The notes under the pieces were generated by a model that worked only from the letters and a program-made list of their open reading frames with translations, was not told where the DNA came from and searched no databases. Below, piece by piece: positions 7,773 through 14,417 of a DNA stretch of 14,625 nt (its first letter is position 1; each line of letters begins with the position of its first letter). The DNA is from Thermoflexus sp. (GTDB taxonomy: Bacteria; Chloroflexota; Anaerolineae; Thermoflexales; Thermoflexaceae): NCBI GenBank assembly GCA_017743605.1, contig JAGHYO010000033.1, forward strand, positions 1-14,625, in the 5' to 3' direction. The translations under genes were made by a program, and so were the position numbers.

Positions 7773-8432
7773 ATGGGCAAGGGATCCGGTCGTCGCCGGG
7801 ATCGAGATCGTGAGGCCATACGTCAGCGGATCATCGAGGCCGCCTTTCGGGTTCTCCTTCGCAAGGGCTTCCGGGGGACCTCGAACCGGGAGATCGCCCA
7901 GGAGGCCGGGATCTCGCCCGGTCTGATCTACTGGTATTTCCGGAACAAGGAGGACCTCTTCCAGGCTGTGGTGGAGGCGAAAGCCTTCGTCCTCCCCCTG
8001 CGGCGGATGGCCCGGGAGATGCAAGAGGCGCCGCCCCAGCAGTTCCTTTCCGAAGTGATGCGGATGGGGCTCTCTCTGTATGAGGATGCGGCGCTGGCGG
8101 CGGCGCTGCGGTTGTTGCTGCCTGAGGCGATCCACAGCGGGCGGATCCGGCAGCTGCTTGTCAGCCGGGCGATCCGCCCGGGCTTGGAGGCTATCACCGC
8201 TTACCTTGCAGCGCAACAGGCCAAAGGAGCGGTGCGCTCGCTGGATCCCCGGGTCGGCGCCCACCTCTTCATGGGCCTTTTGTTCTCGCAGGCTATCCTG
8301 AGCCACCTGCTGCGCCTCCGCTCCCCGGTGCCGGCCCGCCAGCTGTTTGCGGAGGCCCTGGAGATGTATCTGCATGGGATCCTGAGCCCGGAGGCCGGGG
8401 AGGTCTCGGCAGAGGAAAGGTATGTGGCTTGA
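7773..8432 (+). CDS. TetR/AcrR-family transcriptional regulator (CecR-like context)
   Basis: The product has about 219 residues. The N-terminal DNA-binding domain is clear: RQRIIEAAFRVLLRKGFRGTS, NREIAQEAGISPGLIYWYF as the helix-turn-helix, and NKEDLFQAVVE. The C-terminal ligand and dimer domain is variable, as usual. It probably represses the downstream exporter genes and itself through the palindrome at 7666-7685, with a toxic export substrate as inducer; this is inferred from context. In E. coli the related-context regulator CecR controls ybhGFSR, the same type of exporter. The ATG at 7773 is preceded by GGGGGAGG (7763-7770) at a short distance. A GTG at 7761 would add four residues (VGEE, read as MGEE) but has no ribosome site. 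The permease follows about 70 bases later in the same direction. Confidence 0.88.
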   Translation: MGKGSGRRRDRDREAIRQRIIEAAFRVLLRKGFRGTSNREIAQEAGISPGLIYWYFRNKEDLFQAVVEAKAFVLPLRRMAREMQEAPPQQFLSEVMRMGLSLYEDAALAAALRLLLPEAIHSGRIRQLLVSRAIRPGLEAITAYLAAQQAKGAVRSLDPRVGAHLFMGLLFSQAILSHLLRLRSPVPARQLFAEALEMYLHGILSPEAGEVSAEERYVA

Positions 8433-8502
8433 TCGATAACCGGGGCGCTGCGCGGTTGCGCCCATGCTTGACGCGACCCTCCCTCAGGAGATGAAGGCAG
8501 GG

Positions 8503-9624
8503 ATGTTCCGGCGCATTTGGGCGGTGATCTATAAAGAAGTGCTGCACATCGTGCGGGACCCCCGCACCCTGGCGGTGATGTTCCTGATCCCCGTGGTCCA
8601 GCTCTTCCTGCTGGGCTACGCGGCGACCACTGATGTGAAACACATGCCGATGGTGGTCCTGGACTGGGATCGCAGCCCCCAGAGCCAGGAGCTGGTGGAC
8701 GCCTACCGGGCGGTGGATGTCTTCCGCATCATCGGTTACGTGGACCGTCAGGAGGACCTGGCGCGGCTGCTGGATGCGGGGATCGCCCAAGCGGCCCTGT
8801 TGATCCCAAAGGGATACGGAGCGGACGTCCTGGCCGGACGCCCGGCCACGGTGGGGCTGGTCATTGACGGCAGCGACCCTGCGATGGCCAGCAACGCCCA
8901 CGCGGCGGCCCTCTCCATCGCCCAGAACCACTCCACGCAGATCCTCTGGCGGACGCTGAACCTGGACCCTCGGCGGATGCCTGGTCTGGATCCGCGTCCC
9001 CGGGTCTGGTATAACCCGGAGATGCGTAGCGCCAACTATATGATCCCCGGCCTGATCGGCGCTATCCTTCAATTCCTCACGATGTTCCTCACCGCCCAGG
9101 CCATCGTCCGGGAGCGAGAGCAGGGGACAATGGAGCAGCTCATCGTCACGCCCATCCGGCCGGTTGAGCTGGTGATGGGGAAGGTGGCCCCTTACGTCTT
9201 GATTGCCTACATCGATTTTGCCATCATCCTGACCCTCGGAGCCCTCTGGTTTCAGATTCCCTTCCGAGGGAACCTGAGCCTGCTCCTGGCCCTATCCGGG
9301 TTGTTCCTGCTTTCCTCCCTGGGACTCGGGCTGTTGATCTCCACGGTGGCCTCCACGCAGCGGGAGGCGATGTTGCTGACCAATTTCCTCCTCCTACCCT
9401 CCATTTTCTTAGCTGGCCTCCTCTTCCCTCTTCAGGCGATGCCTCAGGTCCTTCAGTGGATCAGTTATCTGATCCCCCTCCGTTACATGTTGGTGATCCT
9501 GCGCAGCATCATCGTGAAGGGGGTGGGCATCGAGCCCTTGTGGGACGAAACATTCGCCCTCCTCTTGTTCGGAATGGCCACCATGGGCTTGGCAGCCCGC
9601 CGCTTCCGGAAGCGGCTGGAGTGA
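8503..9624 (+). CDS. ABC-2 type transporter permease (YbhR/YbhS-like)
   Basis: This is the membrane subunit of an ABC exporter. Counting from the ATG at 8503 (373 residues), it opens MFRRIWAVIYKEVLHIVRDPR, like YbhR-type proteins. It has one membrane segment (about 22-41), a large outside loop, then five more near 179-202, 231-250, 257-279, 289-308 and 350-367. The intracellular motif VREREQGTMEQL (from 202) is typical of the family, and WYNPEMRSANYMIPG precedes the second membrane segment. The start is uncertain: ATG 8464 would add 13 residues but has no ribosome site, ATG 8491 is also possible, and AGGAG (8486-8490) lies 12 bases before 8503. Only one permease gene is present, whereas E. 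coli has two (ybhS and ybhR), so a homodimer is likely unless a partner lies elsewhere. Confidence 0.9.
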   Translation: MFRRIWAVIYKEVLHIVRDPRTLAVMFLIPVVQLFLLGYAATTDVKHMPMVVLDWDRSPQSQELVDAYRAVDVFRIIGYVDRQEDLARLLDAGIAQAALLIPKGYGADVLAGRPATVGLVIDGSDPAMASNAHAAALSIAQNHSTQILWRTLNLDPRRMPGLDPRPRVWYNPEMRSANYMIPGLIGAILQFLTMFLTAQAIVREREQGTMEQLIVTPIRPVELVMGKVAPYVLIAYIDFAIILTLGALWFQIPFRGNLSLLLALSGLFLLSSLGLGLLISTVASTQREAMLLTNFLLLPSIFLAGLLFPLQAMPQVLQWISYLIPLRYMLVILRSIIVKGVGIEPLWDETFALLLFGMATMGLAARRFRKRLE

Positions 9625-9633
9625 ATCTATGCG

Positions 9634-9662
9634 GTAGGAGTGACGTTCGCCGTGACCCTTGC
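9634..9662 (+). repeat. REP-like element, copy B
   Basis: GTAGGAG at 9634-9640 is followed by 22 bases ending GACCCTTGC. Over 29 aligned bases it differs from copy C (9675-9703) at five positions. The two copies are direct repeats about 41 bases apart in the gap between the permease and the first ATPase gene. Confidence 0.6.
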
Positions 9663-9674
9663 GGGATCGATGGT

Positions 9675-9703
9675 GTAGGAGCGCCTTTAGCCGCGACCCT
9701 TGC
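9675..9703 (+). repeat. REP-like element, copy C
   Basis: GTAGGAGCGCCTTTAGCCGC followed by GACCCTTGC. The core GTAGGAG..CTTTAGCC is shared with copy A at 3711-3735, nearly 6 kb away. Such GTAGGAGCGGCTT.AGCCGCGA elements are well known as dispersed repeats in other bacteria. This copy ends 11 bases before the ATPase start codon. Confidence 0.6.
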
Positions 9704-9714
9704 TTTGGCAAATT

Positions 9715-10644
9715 ATGGGCGGCGAAGTAGTGCAGGTCGAGCATCTGGAGAAACGCTTCGGGGCAGTGCATGCCCTCCGGGATCTCTCGTTCGTCGTAGA
9801 GGATGGAGAGATCTTCGGGATCATCGGGCCGGACGGGGCGGGGAAGACCACGTTGTTACGCCTCCTCGCCGGGGTCCTGCGGCCGGATGCGGGGACGATC
9901 CGGGTGCTGGGGCGCGATCTGCTGCGCGAGCCCGAGCGGATCCGCCGATCCTTGGGTTACATGCCGCAGATCTTCAGCCTCTACGGGGATCTCACAGTCC
10001 GCGAGAACCTGTCTTTCTTTGCCACAACGTATGGATTGCGGGATCCCGAATGGATTCAGCGGATGCTGCGCTTTGCCCGCCTGGAGCGGTTCTTAGATCG
10101 CCGGGCGGCGCAGCTCTCCGGGGGCATGCAGAAGAAGCTGGCCCTGATCGGGGCGATGGTCCACCGGCCCCGCTTGCTGCTCCTGGACGAGCCCACTACG
10201 GGGGTGGACCCGCTGTCGCGGCGGGAGCTCTGGGATCTGCTCAGCGAGTTCCATGTTCAGGGGGTGACCATCTTGTTGACCACACCGTATCTCGATGAGG
10301 CGGAACGCTGCACGCGTGTTGCCCTGATGCACCAGGGGCGGATGCTGGCGGTGGACACGCCAGGAAGGCTCCGGTCTTCGCTCGGCCACCTGGTGATCGA
10401 AATCCTCGCCCAGCCGGTCCTGCGGGCCCAGGCGGCTCTGGCGGCCCATCCCGCGGTTCTGGAGGCCGTGGTCCTGGGGGATCGGGTGCGGGCGGTGGTC
10501 CGGGAGGGCGGGGCGACCCCTCCCGAGCTCGTCACGGCGCTGCGGGCGCTTCCGGGGATCGATGTCCAGGAGGCCCGCTGGGCCCCTCCGCGTCTGGAAG
10601 AGGTGTTCGCCTATCTAATGCGCCAGGAGGGAAGCCGTGGCTGA
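9715..10644 (+). CDS. ABC transporter ATPase 1 (matches YbhF N-terminal half)
   Basis: This 309-residue nucleotide-binding subunit energises the exporter from the cytoplasm. Walker A is GPDGAGKTT (38-46, Lys44), with Asp where most families have Asn. GYMPQIFSLYGDLTVRENL covers the Q-loop region. The signature is a canonical LSGGMQ (134-139). Walker B and the catalytic Glu are LLLLDEP (Asp158, Glu159). The H-loop His is missing: Pro191 stands there in LTTPYLDEAE. By memory, the N-terminal half of E. coli YbhF also has GPDGAGKTT and lacks this His. The start is ATG 9715. No ribosome site is visible upstream, where a REP-like repeat lies instead. TTG 9700 is possible but sits inside that repeat. 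The gene overlaps ATPase 2 by 8 bases. Confidence 0.93.
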   Translation: MGGEVVQVEHLEKRFGAVHALRDLSFVVEDGEIFGIIGPDGAGKTTLLRLLAGVLRPDAGTIRVLGRDLLREPERIRRSLGYMPQIFSLYGDLTVRENLSFFATTYGLRDPEWIQRMLRFARLERFLDRRAAQLSGGMQKKLALIGAMVHRPRLLLLDEPTTGVDPLSRRELWDLLSEFHVQGVTILLTTPYLDEAERCTRVALMHQGRMLAVDTPGRLRSSLGHLVIEILAQPVLRAQAALAAHPAVLEAVVLGDRVRAVVREGGATPPELVTALRALPGIDVQEARWAPPRLEEVFAYLMRQEGSRG

Positions 10645-11608
10645 AGTAGTGGTTCGAGCGGAAGGCTTGACCCGGCGGTTCGGAGCGTTCACCGCTGTGG
10701 ACCACATCTCCTTTGAAGTCCGCCAGGGGGAGATCTTCGGCTTCCTGGGGCCGAACGGGGCAGGGAAGACCACCACCATCCGCATGCTGCTAGGGCTGCT
10801 AGAGCCCACGGAGGGCCGGGCGTGGGTGCTGGGGTATGATGCCGCCCGGGAGACGGTGCGCATCCGCCCGCGTGTCGGTTACGTGAGCCAGCGGTTCAGT
10901 TTGTATCCTGATCTCTCTGTGGAGGAGACGCTGTGGTTTTATGGAGCCGCCTATCAGTTGCCCGCCCGACGGCTCCGAGCGCGTATCATGACAGTGCTAA
11001 AGCAACTGAATCTGGCTGGGCAGGCCCGACGTCTGGTCTGCCACCTGGCAGGAGGCTGGCGGCAACGGATGGCCCTGGCAGTGGCCCTGCTCCACGAGCC
11101 GGAGATCATGTTCCTGGACGAGCCCACGGCGGGGATGGATCCCCTGGCCCGCCGGGAGATCTGGTCGCTGCTTTATCAGCTGGCTGAGCAGGGGGTGACG
11201 ATCTTCGTCACCACGCATTATATGGACGAGGCGGAGCAGTGCTCCCGTCTGGCCCTCATCCACGGCGGGCGCTTGCTGGCCCAGGGGACCCCTTTCGAGC
11301 TCAAGGAGCAGGCCGGGCCAGAGGGGATCGTCGCGGTCTCCGCCACGCCGCTGGGGCAAGCTTTCCTCATTTTACGGGATTGGTCCATCTTCCAACACGT
11401 TGCCTTCCACGGTGCCCGGATCCACGCCTATCCCCGGGATCCAGAGCTTTCCATCGAGCAGATCTGCCGGAGTCTGGAGGAGGCGGACTTAAAGGAGATC
11501 TCTGTGGAGTGGATTCGGCCCTCCTTAGAGGATGTGTTCCTCTGGCTGGTGGATCAGGCAGCGAAAGGGGCTGAACTCCCTTCGCGGTCAGGAGGTGTGT
11601 TTCGATGA
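10637..11608 (+). CDS. ABC transporter ATPase 2 (matches YbhF C-terminal half)
   Basis: This is the second nucleotide-binding subunit, 323 residues. Walker A is GPNGAGKTT (38-46, Lys44). The Q-loop region reads GYVSQRFSLYPDLSVEETL. The signature is altered, LAGGWRQ (137-143) instead of LSGGQ. Walker B with the catalytic Glu is IMFLDEP (Asp161, Glu162), and the H-loop His194 is present in VTTHYMDEAE. Its defects complement those of ATPase 1, so the two probably form a heterodimer with one good and one poor ATP site. About 80 residues follow the ATPase core, ending in the family's EDVFLWLV motif. It starts at GTG 10637 with AGGAGGGA at 10625-10632, overlapping ATPase 1 by 8 bases. Its stop overlaps the next start in an ATGA. 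Confidence 0.94.
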   Translation: MAEVVVRAEGLTRRFGAFTAVDHISFEVRQGEIFGFLGPNGAGKTTTIRMLLGLLEPTEGRAWVLGYDAARETVRIRPRVGYVSQRFSLYPDLSVEETLWFYGAAYQLPARRLRARIMTVLKQLNLAGQARRLVCHLAGGWRQRMALAVALLHEPEIMFLDEPTAGMDPLARREIWSLLYQLAEQGVTIFVTTHYMDEAEQCSRLALIHGGRLLAQGTPFELKEQAGPEGIVAVSATPLGQAFLILRDWSIFQHVAFHGARIHAYPRDPELSIEQICRSLEEADLKEISVEWIRPSLEDVFLWLVDQAAKGAELPSRSGGVFR

Positions 11609-12861
11609 ACGGACGCAAGAACACCGGATGGTGGTTGGGGTTGCTTATCCTGCTCAGCGCCTGTCAGCCGGGGGTTGGTCAGCCGCTGGTGGTCTCCGGT
11701 TATCTGGAGGCGCGGACGATCGATGTGATCGCGGTGGAGGGCGGTCGCGTGCTTCAAGTTCGGGTGGAGGAGGGAGATGTGGTCCAACCCGGGCAGCCTC
11801 TTGTAGATCTGGACCCGGCCTTTCTAGAAGCGCAGATCCGGATGGCGGAGGCCCAGGTGGCGCAAGCCCGAGCAGCGCTGGAAGCCCTGGAGGCAGGGCC
11901 CCGGGAGGAGGACTTGCGGGAGGCGGCCGCGCGAGTGGACCAGGCCCAGGCGCTGCGGGACGGCGCATATCGGGCCTGGCAGGATGCGCGGGCGATGCGC
12001 CGCGAGCCCCAGGATCTGCTGCTCCAGCGGGAGGTGACTGCCGCGCAGGTCCAGGTGGCCCAAGCGCGGCTGGAGCAGGCGCTAGCCCTCAAGGATGTCG
12101 CGGAACGGTTGAAGAGCCGGGCTGAGGCGGCGATGCGGGACTGGGAGCAGCTTCCCCCTTCTCTCCGTCCGCCGTTGCCCGCGGAGGTGCAGGACGCGGC
12201 TTATGCCTACTGGTCCGCCTGGGCGGAGGTGAACCGGGCCGGCGCCGCCTACGATGGGAGTCGTGCCCTTCTGGAATACCTAGATGCGGTGATTCGGGAT
12301 CCGATCGCCTTGCGAGCGCAGGAGGTGGAGGCGGAGGGACAGTATCGGGCCGCGGAGGCTGCGCTGGAAGCTGCCCAGTCACAGCAGATGGCCCTTCGGG
12401 CGGGCGCCTCGCCGGAGCAGCGGGAAGCTGCGCGGGCACGCCTGCGGCAGGCGGAGGCAGCCCTAGAGGCCTTGAAAGCCCGCCGCTCCCGTTTCCAGCT
12501 TCTCGCCCCTCAGGAAGGGATCGTGGCGCTGCGGGCGGTGGAGCCCGGCGAGGTGGTGGCCCCCGGGACCCGGGTGCTGCAGCTGATGGATCTTCAGACC
12601 CTGGAGCTGGTCGTCTACCTCCCGGAAGCAGCGCTGGGCCGGGTGCGACCCGGGATGAAAGTCCCGGTGACCGTGGAGGGGTTCCCAGGCGAGCGGTGGG
12701 AGGGGGTGATCGCCCACGTTGCGGAGGAGGCCTCCTTCACCCCGCGCAACCTCCAGAGCCCAGAGCAGCGGGCGCGGCTGACCTTCGCGGTGCGCATCCG
12801 CTTAGAGAGCCCAGACGGTCGTCTGAAACCGGGAGTGCCCGCGGATGTAGAGATCCCCTAG
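11605..12861 (+). CDS. HlyD-type membrane-fusion protein 1, probable lipoprotein (YbhG-like)
   Basis: This 418-residue adaptor would sit outside the membrane and guide exported substrate. The N-terminus MNGRKNTGWWLGLLILLSAC is a lipoprotein signal with lipobox LSAC and Cys20 as the lipid site. A split lipoyl domain follows (VEGGRVLQVRVEEGDVVQPG, residues about 50-72). Next comes a long Ala/Glu/Arg-rich coiled-coil hairpin (about 75-295) interrupted by a proline-rich turn (LPPSLRPPLP). The second lipoyl half (FQLLAPQEGIVALRAVEPGE) and a beta-barrel end complete the protein, closing with TPRNLQSPEQRARLTFAVRI and GRLKPGVPADVEIP, the usual HlyD/YbhG tail. The ATG overlaps the ATPase 2 stop (ATGA) and has AGGAGGTG at 11590-11597. 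A paralogue follows directly. Confidence 0.92.
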   Translation: MNGRKNTGWWLGLLILLSACQPGVGQPLVVSGYLEARTIDVIAVEGGRVLQVRVEEGDVVQPGQPLVDLDPAFLEAQIRMAEAQVAQARAALEALEAGPREEDLREAAARVDQAQALRDGAYRAWQDARAMRREPQDLLLQREVTAAQVQVAQARLEQALALKDVAERLKSRAEAAMRDWEQLPPSLRPPLPAEVQDAAYAYWSAWAEVNRAGAAYDGSRALLEYLDAVIRDPIALRAQEVEAEGQYRAAEAALEAAQSQQMALRAGASPEQREAARARLRQAEAALEALKARRSRFQLLAPQEGIVALRAVEPGEVVAPGTRVLQLMDLQTLELVVYLPEAALGRVRPGMKVPVTVEGFPGERWEGVIAHVAEEASFTPRNLQSPEQRARLTFAVRIRLESPDGRLKPGVPADVEIP

Positions 12862-12876
12862 AGGAGGATCCCCCGG

Positions 12877-14112
12877 ATGCGTCGATTCGGTGCGGTGTGG
12901 ATGCTCCTGATGATCGGGATTGTCATTGGGATCGGGGGATGGACCCTCCTGCGGTTCCCTCGAAGCGCAGATGGGGTGGAGATGCGGTTTTCCAGCACCC
13001 TTACTGGTCGGAGCGTTCGCCTCTCGACGGAAGTAGGGGGAACGGTGCGCTGGCTGGCCGATGAGGGCATGATGGTGAGGGCAGGGGAGGTCGTCGCCGA
13101 GCTGGACGATCCGGTCCTCCGACAGCAATTCCAGGAAGCGGAGGCGGCGGTGGAGGCGGCCCAGGCGGAGCTCGCCGCGCTGGAGACGGGGGTGTCGCCG
13201 GAGCAGCTCGCCGCCCTTGCCGCGCAGGTCCGCCAGTCGGAGGCGGAGCGCGCACTGGCCGAGGAGCTCTGGCAGATGGCGCAGCGCCAGCTGCGGACGC
13301 CTCAGGACCTGGAGCGCCAGATTATGGAAGCTCGGACGGCGCTTGCGGTGGCCGAGCAGGGGGTTGAGCGGGCCCGGGCCGACCTGGAGAAGGCACGGGC
13401 GGAGCGGGATCGTCTCCCCCTTGATCAACGGGAAATCGCCGACCGGCAGGTGGCTGCAGCGGAAGCGGCGCTGCGAGCCGCGGAGGCAGAGCGGGATGCA
13501 GCCCGAGCCCGGCTGGAGGGCCTGCTCCGAATCCGCCAGCAACCCCTTGCGCTGCAGGCGCAGGTCCACGCAGCGGAGGCTCGAGCCCGGGCGGCGGAGG
13601 CCGCCGTCCGAGTGGCTCAGGCCCGACTGGATCGCGCCTGGAACGGGCCCACACCCTGGGAGCGCGATGCAGCCCGGGCAGCCGTGGCCCTGGCCGAGGC
13701 GCGACGGGATCTGCTGCGCCTACAGGTCGAACGGCTGCGCCTCACCGCGCCGTTCTCCGCAACGGTTTCCGAGCATCTGGCCCGCATTGGCGAAACCCTG
13801 GGGGCCGGACAGCCCGTCCTCAGCCTCAGCACAGTGGATCCCCTGGAGATCACAATTTATGTGCCGCTGGGGCAGGTAGGGCAGTTGCGTGTAGGCCAGA
13901 CCGTGAAGGTTCAAGTGGATGCCTTCCCCAGCGAAGCGTTCCCCGGTGTGATCGCCCGGATTGCGCCGCAGGCGACCTTCACCCCCCGCAACGTCCGGAC
14001 CCAGGAGGAACGTCAGGCCCTGGTCTTTCCGGTGACTGTGCGGGTGCCCAACCCGGAGGGACGGCTGAAGGCCGGCATGCCCGCCGATGTCATGCTTTCC
14101 CTCGAGCCTTGA
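12877..14112 (+). CDS. HlyD-type membrane-fusion protein 2, transmembrane-anchored
   Basis: This 411-residue paralogue of the preceding adaptor is anchored by one N-terminal helix (about 7-26, VWMLLMIGIVIGIGGWTLL) with no lipobox Cys. Its layout is the same: lipoyl half (LSTEVGGTVRWLADEGMMVRAG), a coiled-coil hairpin of about 240 residues starting after the motif ELDDPVLRQQ, second lipoyl half (LRLTAPFSATVSEHLARIGE), and a barrel domain ending TPRNVRTQEERQALVFPVTVRV and GRLKAGMPADVML. These last motifs align closely with protein 1, so the pair arose by duplication. ATG 12877 follows AGGAGG (12862-12867), 15 bases after the first adaptor's stop, so both are translated from one mRNA. The two may form a mixed ring; that is inference. 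No TolC-type outer membrane gene is in the window. Confidence 0.92.
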   Translation: MRRFGAVWMLLMIGIVIGIGGWTLLRFPRSADGVEMRFSSTLTGRSVRLSTEVGGTVRWLADEGMMVRAGEVVAELDDPVLRQQFQEAEAAVEAAQAELAALETGVSPEQLAALAAQVRQSEAERALAEELWQMAQRQLRTPQDLERQIMEARTALAVAEQGVERARADLEKARAERDRLPLDQREIADRQVAAAEAALRAAEAERDAARARLEGLLRIRQQPLALQAQVHAAEARARAAEAAVRVAQARLDRAWNGPTPWERDAARAAVALAEARRDLLRLQVERLRLTAPFSATVSEHLARIGETLGAGQPVLSLSTVDPLEITIYVPLGQVGQLRVGQTVKVQVDAFPSEAFPGVIARIAPQATFTPRNVRTQEERQALVFPVTVRVPNPEGRLKAGMPADVMLSLEP

Positions 14113-14150
14113 GCAATCCTGAGGTCAGGGCGGTCGCTCGCTTTTCGCTT
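14111..14150. terminator. Possible weak terminator between convergent genes
   Basis: CCTGAGGTCAGG (14118-14129) is a 5-bp perfect stem. GAGC (14111-14114) and GCTC (14136-14139) could add an outer stem. GCTTTTCGCTTT follows on the plus strand. It lies in the 38-base gap between the two converging genes. The U tract is poor. Confidence 0.3.
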
Positions 14151-14417
14151 TCAGGCGCGGAAGAAGGAAGGGATGAAGGGAACCAGGGCGTCCCAGCCTT
14201 CGGTGATCACCCGCTCCCGAGCGGCCGGATCCAGCGTCAGGGTCACGACCTCGCCTTCCGTGTGGATCACGAAGGTGACTGTCTCCTCATTGCTGGGAAG
14301 GATCTGGGTGATGCAAGGTCGATCCACGCCCATGGGGTGTTCCGCAAGGAAGGCGAAACACCGGACGCAGAAAGGCAGACTGCACGTACAGATGTCCCGA
14401 TCGATATAGATCCTCAC
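14151..14417 (-). CDS. Small cysteine-rich protein of unknown function
   Basis: The 88-residue product begins MRIYIDRDICTCSLPFCVRC. The cysteines form C10-x-C12-x4-C17-x2-C20, with one more at C35 in DRPCITQ. Such spacing can bind zinc or an iron-sulfur cluster, but the family is not recognised and the metal is a guess. The second half is a plain alpha/beta sequence (TVTFVIHTEGEVVTLTLDPAARERVITEGWDALV) with no membrane segment or signal. The GTG start at 14417 is supported by GGAGGAC five bases upstream on the minus strand (GGGGAGGAC, 14421-14429). It faces the efflux operon with a 38-base gap, so the two are not in one operon. The clear ribosome site and non-random Cys pattern make it a likely real gene. 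Confidence 0.65.
   Translation of the reverse strand: MRIYIDRDICTCSLPFCVRCFAFLAEHPMGVDRPCITQILPSNEETVTFVIHTEGEVVTLTLDPAARERVITEGWDALVPFIPSFFRA

Noticed and set aside
9700..9714. TTG at 9700 as the start of ATPase 1
   Set aside because: It lies within the REP-like repeat and has no ribosome site; ATG 9715 fits the family start better.
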